A DNA stretch of 64,000 bases, from contig MEPC01000034.1 in NCBI GenBank assembly GCA_001769655.1, positions 45,599 to 109,598 of the forward strand, in the 5' to 3' direction. Position 1 is the stretch's first letter. Each line of letters opens with the position of its first letter. Of this stretch, positions 42,882-51,694 are shown piece by piece. The position numbers were made by a program, and so were the translations under genes. The notes beneath the pieces were generated by a model, which was not told the origin of the DNA, searched no databases, and worked only from the letters and a program-made list of their open reading frames with translations. This DNA comes from Bacteroidetes bacterium RIFCSPLOWO2_12_FULL_37_12 (GTDB lineage: Bacteria; Bacteroidota; Bacteroidia; 2-12-FULL-37-12).

Positions 42882-43014
42882 ATGATTTTTCTTTTAAATT
42901 ATACATAGCATTAAACAAAATGATTATTAATAATATATTCAACTTGTGATACACTTGGTTTGAAATACATAGTAGCGTGTTTATTTTATTGATACAAATA
43001 TAGAAAATTATTTC

Positions 43015-43392
43015 TTATCCACAAATTTTTTTTTCATCCGGCGGTAATCCATAAATTCGGTTATAAAACCAATCATAATTGTTTTTTATGACGATTTTTT
43101 CGTGAAAAGTAAATTTTTTTCCATTTCTTATTTTTTTCAGAATGGTATAATAATCATCAAAGTTATATAGACGAATCAATGAAGTGTTTACTTGATCTTT
43201 CCATAAATTTATCAACTCAATGTGGTTTACTATTTTATTGTGAACAGCAAATTCATATAATTTGTCAAAGCGTTTTAATAACCGCTCTAATTGTTTTTCT
43301 GTCTTGTTTTGACACAACCACTCTACATACTGCATTTTATTTTCCTTGCAGTCGTTTATTTTTTCTTGTATTTCGGAGTCGGGTTTAAGCAT
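43015..43392 (-). CDS. Hypothetical protein in restriction island
   Basis: 125 residues, predicted all-helical and lysine/asparagine-rich: KTEKQLERLLKRFDKLYEFAVHNKIVNHIELINLWKDQVNTSLIRLYNFDDYYTILKKIRNGKKFTFHEKIVIKNNYDWFYNRIYG. No known motif. It is 88 bases downstream of the HEPN-like gene, same strand, and is AT-rich like the whole 42-44.3 kb part. It may be a third gene of the restriction operon; unsure. Confidence 0.6.
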   Translation of the reverse strand: MLKPDSEIQEKINDCKENKMQYVEWLCQNKTEKQLERLLKRFDKLYEFAVHNKIVNHIELINLWKDQVNTSLIRLYNFDDYYTILKKIRNGKKFTFHEKIVIKNNYDWFYNRIYGLPPDEKKICG

Positions 43393-43480
43393 TTTTTATT
43401 ATTTTGCTTTTGTTTATTTCGTTATAAAAAAAATTCGTGCAAATGAAAAGTGCGTGTATTGGGGTGCTATGTTGATTTTC

Positions 43481-44287
43481 CTATTCCAGTTTCATTGTTG
43501 TTTTATTTTTAATTTCTATTGCTATATCCGTTCGTTTTGCTTTTATAACCTTGTCAAAAATATTTTGTATAAACGGAGCGACAAAATATTGAGAATCTTC
43601 ATCTGGTGTCATTCCCATTTCTAAACTGTCAGTGTAATCGGTTGACATCATATAATGTTGATTGAGATAAAAAAGATAAGATAAATGCTGAATGAAAATA
43701 TCTTCTAAATCCTTTGAAAAATTGTCTAATGCCATCTGTCGTTTTTTTTGTAAATACACAAAATTGTCGTTAAGAAGTAAGTTGTGATAATAGTTGTAAT
43801 GAGTATGGTCATTACAACGATTCCGAATATCTTTATAAGTATTGTCTTGGTTGAGCAAGTTGGTAATGGGCATTAATTTGGGTGATTCTCTGATATATTT
43901 TGACATAACTCTGTATTCAGGTAATTTTTCTTTCCCTTTACTCCAATTGTTAATATGGTGAACGATAAAATTGTCAATACTAAAATTGTCTGATAGGTAA
44001 AGGTTGGAATACACATTAATAATTGTTGAATCAAAATACTTTCTTAAAAGTGCATATGAATCATTGATACGACCTTTCAATAAAATATCTTTTATAGATT
44101 CAAGAGTTCCTTGAATAGATGAATAAACCCAAGTGTCAAGATTTAAAAATGAATTTGTGCCTTGAGTTATCCAGCCCGAAATATGAATTGATAAACTTTT
44201 ATAAAAATCAGCATATTCAGTTAATTCCCCGAACACTCTATGCTCTAAATATTCTTTACCTAAATTAGGTTGTAAATTAAATTTCAT
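43481..44287 (-). CDS. HEPN-like protein coupled to type IIG RM enzyme
   Basis: 268 residues, predicted mostly helical. Two stretches stand out: GRINDSYALLRKYFDSTIINVY (about 72-92), a helix pattern seen in HEPN/DUF5677-type proteins, and DIRNRCNDHTHYNYYHNLLLND (about 153-174), where R157-X5-H163 fits the HEPN R-X4-6-H RNase signature. The start overlaps the stop of the type IIG gene by four bases, so translation is coupled. It may be an RNase accessory triggered when restriction fails, or simply a structural partner; this is inference. No signal peptide or membrane segment. Confidence 0.65.
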   Translation of the reverse strand: MKFNLQPNLGKEYLEHRVFGELTEYADFYKSLSIHISGWITQGTNSFLNLDTWVYSSIQGTLESIKDILLKGRINDSYALLRKYFDSTIINVYSNLYLSDNFSIDNFIVHHINNWSKGKEKLPEYRVMSKYIRESPKLMPITNLLNQDNTYKDIRNRCNDHTHYNYYHNLLLNDNFVYLQKKRQMALDNFSKDLEDIFIQHLSYLFYLNQHYMMSTDYTDSLEMGMTPDEDSQYFVAPFIQNIFDKVIKAKRTDIAIEIKNKTTMKLE

Positions 44288-47268
44288 TTTCCCTCCACAA
44301 TTTTTATTTCTTCTTGTGTAATGTCGTAAAGTTGATAAACGATTTCATTTATTCTATCCTCGCAATAATCAATTTCCCCTTGAATTTCATTTATTTTTGA
44401 TTGCAATTTTGCTTCTGCTTTTTCTTCCTTCAGTTTTAGCAACTGCGTAACAAATTTTATCATGTCCTTTTGAGAGCTATCTCCTGCAATTTTCATGGGT
44501 AGTTTGGCAACATTTGCTTTCTTCACTTCTGCAAGTGCTTCTCCTTTTTCGGGGTTGAGTGTTTGATAATACCAATTCAATAGCTTTGAGTTGATAATTC
44601 CTAAAAAGTATTTTGTATCCGTTTTTGTAGTTTCTTTAGGAACTAACACATGCATGTTATTCAAACATAAATATTGTTTTGTATCCAATGCCCCGATTAA
44701 ACTATCCCCCGTTTGCCTCATGAATATTTTTATTTCTGCGTCAAAATTAGTGTTGAATCTTGGTGCTGCTATCCATTTTCCATACTTCAAAAATCTATTT
44801 TCCTTTGGCTCTATTGAATATCTTTTTATGTCTCTACCCATTAAATATTGTCGATGATATTTGGTTTCTTTTTTATTGCTATCAAAAATTCTTTTCGCAA
44901 TATCAGCTTTTGTTTGTTGTGGAATCCCTTTTCCGACTTCATACGGCTTAATTCCATTTGTGACAGTAAAATACTCTTCCAATGACTTTGTGCCAAGCAA
45001 TATTTTTTGAAATAGCGTTTTCTCAGCTTCTTCCAGAAAAATATTTATGACACCCCCATCTAAGTTATTCCATTCTCTTTGTTCATGAAAAATAAGTTTA
45101 TGCGTATCGCTTCGTAATTGCTTACCTTTTTCAACTATTGTAATTTTAACACGATTATTAGAAGGTTTCGTTTTGGTCAACAGAACAATTTCGGTATCTA
45201 CTGTTACTTTTGCAAATACCCTCTGCTTAAAATGTACAATCTCATCAACAGTTGCGTTTTCAAAAATGAATCTTCTTAAATTTTTCTGAAGTAAGTTAGT
45301 AAGCCATGGGTTCGGTATAATCATTCCAAATTTTCCTCCAGATTTCAAAATTGCTTTTACTGCTTGCTCAAGAAAAATCATATAACTATCAAGCTGATAA
45401 TTTTGACTACTGAACTTTGTAATCAGATAATTTTTTATCTCATCTGTAAATTCAGCTCCGTAAGGTGGGTTCCCAATCACTACATCAAATCCCCCCTGCA
45501 AACCATAATCTTCTTTTGATTCTTCCACCTTTCTTGAATATTTTTTGATTAATTCGTTTATTCTTTTATCCGTTTCTACTGTTTGCCTTTTAATATTTTG
45601 AAAGTGGAGTTTAAATTCTTCATTTTTTTCAAAGTTTCTGCCTAAAAATATTTCCGGAAATTCCTTTAACCAATTAAATGGTTTAACCTTCTTCACGTCC
45701 CCGAAATTAAATTGATTCTCATAAATATCTGTACTTACCAAACTATTCCCACTCTTCACATTTCCATCAATATCCGGCAAAACCCTCTCGTGAAACAATT
45801 TTAACTGATTATCAATGCTCGCTTCCGTTTCTCCTTCCATGCATTTCAAAAGCAAACTCAATTTGGTTACTTCCACCGCATTTACATCTATGTCCACTCC
45901 GAAAATATTGTTTAGCAAAATCCGTTTCTTCTCGGATGGGTTTAAATTTCCTTCGGGCGTAAGCGGATTATCTTTCTTCCCTTTGGATGGTTTTCCGTTT
46001 TCAGAATAATAATTTTTATGGTAGTCCAGTAAATACTGATATGCCCCCAATAAAAAACTTCCACTACCACACGCAGGGTCAACAATTTTTAGTTTGCTGA
46101 TTTCTTTCGGCGCTTTTCCGTCAATGAGTTTTCCCACCGTGTTTTTTACAATGTATTCAACAATGTATTGAGGCGTGTAATAAACCCCTCCCGCCTTGCG
46201 GACCTCGGGCTTCTCCTCAATCTTTGCGTGATGCGCCGGCGTAATGCGGATTACTTTTCCCAAAAACTGCTCGTAAGCCGTTCCCAATATCTCCACCGGC
46301 ATTACGTCAAATGCATAAGGACTTGGGTAATACAAATCGGTAATGATATTCCTGATTACCTTGTTATCAATGTCGAGGCGTTCGCTGATTTTGTCTTTGG
46401 AAAAATCAAAAATTCCCGAATTGTATTTTTCATCTGCCTTGTGGAATAACTCAAACAGGTTTTTGTAATAGTCCCCTTGTCGTTCTGTCGCGGATTTTAA
46501 ATTTCCATACGGTTCAACTTTTCTGTCCTCCGCTATCCGTAAAAAAATAATTCTGTCTATCGTTTGCTGAACGGCAAAATTAATTTCGTCCTCTGCAAGA
46601 TTTTTATTGTTGATGGCAATGTTGGTAGCAAGGTAAGTCCGCCAACTGTCAAGCGATTGTAAAAATTCTTCGTCAACCGTTGTCGTGCCTTTTTTGTACG
46701 TGTCGGCTTGCACATACTTATCAAGCCCGCCTTTTAAAACCCGCTCTTTGCTGAATGTGTTCCAGAGGAAATCAAATTCACTGAGATAATCCCGGAATGT
46801 GAGATACTTTATTCTCGCAGTTGACGCTTTGTCTGTCGGGTTCGGTTTTTTGGTACAATCGTAAATTGAAAACTCCTCAAAGTCAGTGATGATGGAAATA
46901 GGAAGTTTCGCACTCCAGCCGTATCTGCGAATCTGATAAGCGGGTGGAATTTCATCTTTAACTACTATATATGGCTTTTTTGCTTCAACAAAAAACAGTC
47001 GCTTTCCACCTACCAAGCGAAAAGAGTAATCGGGCGCTTTGGTCACTCCACTGACTTTTACCCTGTCCTCGTGAATTACTTCTCTGTACGATTCAGCGTA
47101 GCCCTGCTCGTTGTCAATATCCCAACCCAACGCCTTGAAAAACGGGTCAATGAAATCCCGCCTCGTGAGTGTCTCGTTATAGTCAGACCTTTTGTAAGAG
47201 TCAATTTGGTCGGAAAATCTGTCAACCAGTTCCGAAATTTTCTTGTATGCTGTTTCTTTGTCTATCAT
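44284..47268 (-). CDS. Type IIG restriction-modification enzyme (Eco57I-like)
   Basis: 994 residues combining nuclease, methylase and specificity domains. The N-terminal nuclease has a PD-(D/E)XK site: P79-D80 in TKAPDYSFRL and E95-A-K97 in FFVEAKKP. A helical connector follows. The N6-adenine methylase core carries motif X/I (YYTPQYIVEYIV, DPACGSGSFLLGAYQYL at 397-411) and motif IV NPPYG (600-604). The C-terminal 330 residues (TaqI-like specificity domain; GIINSKLLNWYYQTLNPEKGEALAEVKKANVAKLPM) should read the DNA. All catalytic residues are intact; the target sequence cannot be predicted by eye. Confidence 0.93.
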   Translation of the reverse strand: MIDKETAYKKISELVDRFSDQIDSYKRSDYNETLTRRDFIDPFFKALGWDIDNEQGYAESYREVIHEDRVKVSGVTKAPDYSFRLVGGKRLFFVEAKKPYIVVKDEIPPAYQIRRYGWSAKLPISIITDFEEFSIYDCTKKPNPTDKASTARIKYLTFRDYLSEFDFLWNTFSKERVLKGGLDKYVQADTYKKGTTTVDEEFLQSLDSWRTYLATNIAINNKNLAEDEINFAVQQTIDRIIFLRIAEDRKVEPYGNLKSATERQGDYYKNLFELFHKADEKYNSGIFDFSKDKISERLDIDNKVIRNIITDLYYPSPYAFDVMPVEILGTAYEQFLGKVIRITPAHHAKIEEKPEVRKAGGVYYTPQYIVEYIVKNTVGKLIDGKAPKEISKLKIVDPACGSGSFLLGAYQYLLDYHKNYYSENGKPSKGKKDNPLTPEGNLNPSEKKRILLNNIFGVDIDVNAVEVTKLSLLLKCMEGETEASIDNQLKLFHERVLPDIDGNVKSGNSLVSTDIYENQFNFGDVKKVKPFNWLKEFPEIFLGRNFEKNEEFKLHFQNIKRQTVETDKRINELIKKYSRKVEESKEDYGLQGGFDVVIGNPPYGAEFTDEIKNYLITKFSSQNYQLDSYMIFLEQAVKAILKSGGKFGMIIPNPWLTNLLQKNLRRFIFENATVDEIVHFKQRVFAKVTVDTEIVLLTKTKPSNNRVKITIVEKGKQLRSDTHKLIFHEQREWNNLDGGVINIFLEEAEKTLFQKILLGTKSLEEYFTVTNGIKPYEVGKGIPQQTKADIAKRIFDSNKKETKYHRQYLMGRDIKRYSIEPKENRFLKYGKWIAAPRFNTNFDAEIKIFMRQTGDSLIGALDTKQYLCLNNMHVLVPKETTKTDTKYFLGIINSKLLNWYYQTLNPEKGEALAEVKKANVAKLPMKIAGDSSQKDMIKFVTQLLKLKEEKAEAKLQSKINEIQGEIDYCEDRINEIVYQLYDITQEEIKIVEGK

Positions 47269-47285
47269 TTATGGTAAAATAATGG

Positions 47286-47443
47286 TAACTGTTCAGTCCA
47301 AGATGAAAAAATTCAATTTAGCCACAGATTACACGGATTAATGTTACATAAAATCTTAAAACCATTTTTAATCAGTGTAATCAGTGGCTAAAATTTTTTT
47401 TTATTCAATTTATGGTTTAATTGCGTGGGTACTGAACAGTAAC
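47286..47443. repeat. MITE-like element with GTTACTGTTCAGT ends
   Basis: About 158 bp beginning GTAACTGTTCAGTCC and ending GTACTGAACAGTAAC, with an inner inverted repeat (GCCACAGATTACACGGATTA / TAATCAGTGTAATCAGTGGC). A related copy in opposite orientation is at 49668-49771, on the other side of the TMTC-like gene. It fills most of the gap between the type IIG gene and TMTC-like protein 1. Confidence 0.8.
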
Positions 47444-47503
47444 AAATAATGTTGCTAAAATACGGTTTTCTGTTCGAAATTTTTTTACGCGTGGGAATAT
47501 AGA

Positions 47504-49609
47504 TTAATCTGAAATAGTTTTGCGAAAATAAAATCCCGCTTTCGCAGTATCCCCAAGCGTTTTGTATAACTGATATGCATTGTTTATAATATTTCTGTCT
47601 GTAGGATTAAACCGGTGCGCCTCCTCGTATTGTTCCGCCGCTTTGAAATATTCTTTTCGCTGATGATAAACAACCGCCAGATTTCCGTGTGCCATTCCGT
47701 TTTGTGGAGTTAGCGCTATCACTTTTTCAAAATATTTCTGCGCCTGCTCAAGGTTTCCACTATTTAATGAAATAACGCCAAGATTATTATACGCATTCGC
47801 ATAATCCGGTTTTAGCTGTATCGCTGAATTAAAATCAGCTAATGCGGAATCAGTGACACCAACCTCATGGTAGCAACATCCCCGGTTATATAATGCTAAT
47901 TCAAGTTTGGAATCTAATTCCAGCGCTCTCGTGAAATCAGAAATCGCCTTGCGATAGTGCTTTGTTTTGTAATAAACATCTCCGCGATTATTCCATGCGC
48001 TGGCATAATCCGGTTGCATGGTAATGGCTTTGTCGAAATCATTTACCGCATTTTCAAATTCGCCCAATGCAGAAAAAGCCAGTCCGCGGTTATAATAACT
48101 CATCATGTTATCAGGATTTAATTTCAAAGCAACTTTAAATTCTTCCACCGACTCTTTATAAAATCCCAGACGGTAATGCGCATTACCGCAGTTCTCCCAG
48201 GCAAGTGCATAATCGGGTTTTAGCTGTACCGTTTTTAAAAAATCTTTCAGCGCCAATTCATAATTTTCCATTCGGTAATATTCATCTCCGCGGTTATTAT
48301 AGCTATCCGGAAAATCCGGAAACCTTTCCATGACATGATTCCACAATGTAAAACTTGTTTTCCAGATTTTACATTGTTCGCGGGTAAGAAAAATAAAATA
48401 ACCTGTATAAATGATTAAACCGCAAAAAACCAATATCCAAAAACTTTTATTCTTTTTCAGAAATAGTTGTGTCCTGTCATACAGCCACGGTCCTACCGCT
48501 ATAAAAAAACCAAGCGAGGGAAGATAGGAATATCTGTCACTCATGATGGCGCCGCCTACGGGTAAGAATTGAAGAACCGGTAACAAGGCAACAATAAATA
48601 ATACCAATCCTCCGGTTACAAGTACGGGTATTTTTTTTCTAAAAAAAATAATGCATGCAACACACGAAATAATCAATACCGGAAATAACCAGAAATAATA
48701 GGGTAACTGTTCGCCGGTTTTAGTAGGATATGGGTAAAATGCCGATAATTCCCACGGAAATATTAATTTGATCATATATTGCAGAATGGAATACGAGGCA
48801 AGACATCCCCGTTCCAAAATTGTAAAATCAGGCATAATAAATAATGCTTTCGCAGATTCCTGCGCTTTAATGGCTACAATCCCTATGATGACAGATACAA
48901 GCAGGAATGGGATTTTATTTAACAGCAACGTAGCATAATTTAACTTTTTCTTTTTGGGTTCATTGCGCACTTGTGTGCCACTATTCTTCTTTGAGTGTAT
49001 TTGCAAAAAATCAAATACGAATAATATTAATGGTATGGTCATCGCCATTGCCTTGCTTAAACAGGATAAAATAAACCATACAAACGCTATAAAATAATAT
49101 AACTTTTTTTCCGATTTCATAAATTTTAAATAGAAAATAAACGTCAGAATAGCAAACATCATAAACAAAACATCTTTCCGTGACGAAATCCATGCCACTG
49201 ACTCCACATGAAAAGGATGAATTCCAAAAAACAACCCACCGCATATACTGAGTGGAAAGTTTCCCGTAAGCAGATTAATTAAAATAACAATCAACAAGGT
49301 GTTAATAAGATGAAAGAGCAGATTATTAAAATGATAGGGAAATGGATTTTCATCAAAAAAATGATATTCAACCATATAAGAAAAAGAAGTGACCGGATGA
49401 TAATTTCCAAAATAAATTTTTGAAAACAAGGTAGTGACACTTTCAACGTTCAGCGATTTAATATAGGGGTTCCGTTGAATATAATGATTATCGTCCCAGT
49501 TGGTAAAACCGTTTTTCAGGCAGGGTCCGTACGAAATCAATACGGTAATCACAAGAACTATGAACCAGATGGGTTTATTGATATTTCTTTTTTTGGCTGG
49601 GGTTTCCAT
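47504..49609 (-). CDS. TMTC-like membrane protein with C-terminal TPRs (1 of 3)
   Basis: 701 residues from the ATG at 49609 (METPAKKRNINKPIW); the ATG at 49672 lies in repeat DNA. The N-terminal half has about ten membrane helices with the GT-C pattern: FTNWDDNHYIQRNPYI (the WDD in the first periplasmic loop is the acidic catalytic-type motif) and a FGIHPFHVESVAWISSRKDVLF stretch as in TMTC/PMT proteins. The C-terminal half has seven to eight TPRs (about 445-701). GT-C enzymes of this kind transfer mannose or other sugars from lipid carriers to proteins; activity here is inference. First of three paralogues in a row. Confidence 0.85.
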   Translation of the reverse strand: METPAKKRNINKPIWFIVLVITVLISYGPCLKNGFTNWDDNHYIQRNPYIKSLNVESVTTLFSKIYFGNYHPVTSFSYMVEYHFFDENPFPYHFNNLLFHLINTLLIVILINLLTGNFPLSICGGLFFGIHPFHVESVAWISSRKDVLFMMFAILTFIFYLKFMKSEKKLYYFIAFVWFILSCLSKAMAMTIPLILFVFDFLQIHSKKNSGTQVRNEPKKKKLNYATLLLNKIPFLLVSVIIGIVAIKAQESAKALFIMPDFTILERGCLASYSILQYMIKLIFPWELSAFYPYPTKTGEQLPYYFWLFPVLIISCVACIIFFRKKIPVLVTGGLVLFIVALLPVLQFLPVGGAIMSDRYSYLPSLGFFIAVGPWLYDRTQLFLKKNKSFWILVFCGLIIYTGYFIFLTREQCKIWKTSFTLWNHVMERFPDFPDSYNNRGDEYYRMENYELALKDFLKTVQLKPDYALAWENCGNAHYRLGFYKESVEEFKVALKLNPDNMMSYYNRGLAFSALGEFENAVNDFDKAITMQPDYASAWNNRGDVYYKTKHYRKAISDFTRALELDSKLELALYNRGCCYHEVGVTDSALADFNSAIQLKPDYANAYNNLGVISLNSGNLEQAQKYFEKVIALTPQNGMAHGNLAVVYHQRKEYFKAAEQYEEAHRFNPTDRNIINNAYQLYKTLGDTAKAGFYFRKTISD

Positions 49610-49667
49610 GGAAATCTGTTGGGTATCCAAATTACTTAAACCACTAATTGAACAAGAAAAAAAGTTA

Positions 49668-49771
49668 GCCACTGATTACACTGATTAAACACGATTTTAA
49701 GATTTTTTATAACATTAATCCGTGTAATCTGTGGCAAAATTTTATTTTTCATTTTGGACTGAACAGTAACG
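49668..49771. repeat. MITE-like element, inverted copy
   Basis: Reverse-complement relative of 47286-47443: GCCACTGATTACACTGATTAA, then TTAATCCGTGTAATCTGTGGC, ending TTTTGGACTGAACAGTAAC. It lies between TMTC-like genes 1 and 2; its orientation opposite to the left copy means the pair encloses TMTC-like gene 1. Confidence 0.75.
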
Positions 49772-49810
49772 TAAAATTTTAAATTGTTTTCGCGCTGTTA
49801 TTTTACCCTT

Positions 49811-51604
49811 TCAGCCACCCACCAACGATTTTAATTGCGAAATATACATCAGAATGTTCTTATCATCCGGATAAAATTTCAATGCCTTTTCATAATAGAT
49901 GATTGCGTTTTTGAAATCATTCATATTATAGTAAACCGCTCCTATGTTTTTATACAATTCTCCGTATTCAGGCGCCAACTCCAGCCCCTTCTTAAAATAA
50001 AAAATAGCGCTGTCCGGCTTGCCAAGCTGAAAACAAACGACCCCCAGATTATTCAGCGGGTCCGAATACGAAGGGTCTATTTCAACAGCACGTTTTAAAT
50101 CCGGATACGCCTCCTTGTTTTTTCCCAACAGATGAAGGCAATATCCCCGGTTATTCAATGCGTGTGCGTAATTTGGTTTTGAATTAATTGCTTTATCCAG
50201 ATCGGCAATGGCTAAATCAAACTGACCCCGTTGTATATATTCGTTTGAACGGTTATAATAACCCAGTGCAAATGTTGGGAATTGTTTCAAGGCAACCGTC
50301 CAGAGAGTGACACTGTCTTTCCATAGTGTGCAGTAATAACGGCTATATAAACTGAATCCTAAAAGGTAAATCGAGAAAACCGTAAATATAACTTTTTGCG
50401 TGAACTTATTTTTGTAATTGTCCGCAAATTTTTCTACTCCATAAGCGAAAATAAAAAAAATTCCCAGCGAAGGAAGGTACGAATATCTTTCCGCTACAAT
50501 GGCTTCACCCACTTGCACAACCTGTATCACAGGAAGAATGGTAACCAGATAAAAAAACATACAAAACAAACCGAGACGAAAGTTTTTCCTGTACATCACA
50601 AAAATTATACTGAACAAAAGAATGGTAAGCAATGGATACATCCAATAATGAAATGGTAACACGCCCGCTGTTTTATCAGGATATGGATAATAGGGAGAAA
50701 GATTAAATGGCGCTAATAATTTCATCGGATAAAATACCAATCCATAAGATACAAAAATAATTCTGTCCCACAAGGTATGATCTGAAAAAATATTCACTGC
50801 CGCCGCCGATTTCTGTGCCATTAAAGCAAGTATTCCAAATAATAGAGTGATAACAATGAAAGGTAATTTATTTATCCAAAAACTAAAACTAAATTTCTTA
50901 CTGTCCCACACCTCGCTTTCGCTCTGCACTCGCTTTCCCGATCTCTCAATTTCCCTTCCCACTCTCAAATAATCCAATAACACCAACACCGCAGGAAAAC
51001 TCACCGCCATAGCTTTAAAAAGACAGGAAAAAACAAACGCCACCACCGCTATGAACAAAAAACTTGTTTTATGTTCTTCCCGAAAACGAAGGTAATTGAG
51101 CAATCCCAGCAGATAAAAAAACATAAACATCACATCTTTTCTTTCCGAAACCCATACTACCGATTCCACATGCAGGGGATGAACGGCAAATAAAAAACCA
51201 CACAGTACGCTTATCCGGAAATTTTGACTCAGTTTTTGAATGAAAAAAATTACGAGTATGGAATTAACGATATGAACTATAAGATTAATTACATGATATG
51301 GGAAGGGATCTAATTTAAAAAAATGATAATCTATGGCGTAAGCCAGCATCGTAAAAGGATGGTAATTGCCTATGTAAAACGTGGTGAAATAATGTTTCAG
51401 GTTTTCGAAATTCAGAGGCGCGATGTGCTTATTCTGGTTAATATAATGGTTATCATCCCAATTGGTGAGCTGGTTGTGTAAACCGGGAAAAAACACCCAG
51501 ATGGTCAGTGCAATCAGCGCCAAAATCCAAAGCCAGTGGTTGTTACTTTTCCGACTTTGAATATCCCTGCTGTGGTTTGATTTTTTGATTTCTGCTTTTT
51601 TCAT
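49811..51604 (-). CDS. TMTC-like membrane protein with C-terminal TPRs (2 of 3)
   Basis: 597 residues from the ATG at 51604 (MKKAEIKKSN); an upstream ATG at 51634 lies inside a TGGTTAGA-type repeat. About ten membrane helices with the same landmarks as its paralogues, LTNWDDNHYINQNKHI and FAVHPLHVESVVWVSERKDVMF, then four to five TPR units (about 440-595). A short charged loop GREIERSGKRVQSESEVWDSKK (about 230) interrupts the membrane part. Fewer TPRs than copy 1. Predicted sugar transferase of the GT-C fold; substrate unknown. Confidence 0.83.
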   Translation of the reverse strand: MKKAEIKKSNHSRDIQSRKSNNHWLWILALIALTIWVFFPGLHNQLTNWDDNHYINQNKHIAPLNFENLKHYFTTFYIGNYHPFTMLAYAIDYHFFKLDPFPYHVINLIVHIVNSILVIFFIQKLSQNFRISVLCGFLFAVHPLHVESVVWVSERKDVMFMFFYLLGLLNYLRFREEHKTSFLFIAVVAFVFSCLFKAMAVSFPAVLVLLDYLRVGREIERSGKRVQSESEVWDSKKFSFSFWINKLPFIVITLLFGILALMAQKSAAAVNIFSDHTLWDRIIFVSYGLVFYPMKLLAPFNLSPYYPYPDKTAGVLPFHYWMYPLLTILLFSIIFVMYRKNFRLGLFCMFFYLVTILPVIQVVQVGEAIVAERYSYLPSLGIFFIFAYGVEKFADNYKNKFTQKVIFTVFSIYLLGFSLYSRYYCTLWKDSVTLWTVALKQFPTFALGYYNRSNEYIQRGQFDLAIADLDKAINSKPNYAHALNNRGYCLHLLGKNKEAYPDLKRAVEIDPSYSDPLNNLGVVCFQLGKPDSAIFYFKKGLELAPEYGELYKNIGAVYYNMNDFKNAIIYYEKALKFYPDDKNILMYISQLKSLVGG

Positions 51605-51685
51605 GCGTATGTAACTATTTAACCATCTAACCATTTTATCCCACTAACCATTTTAACAATTTAACCATTCTAACCATCTAACCAT
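51605..51685. repeat. 8-bp tandem repeat array (AACCATCT/AACCATTT)
   Basis: About eight units of the complement of TGGTTAGA/TGGTTAAA between TMTC-like genes 2 and 3, just upstream of the chosen start of gene 2. Confidence 0.8.
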
Positions 51686-51694
51686 TTCCCCCCC

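Noticed and set aside
43015-43023. TTATCCACA, a DnaA-box match
   Set aside because: Single occurrence at the 3' end of a coding region with no cluster or AT-rich unwinding element; probably chance.
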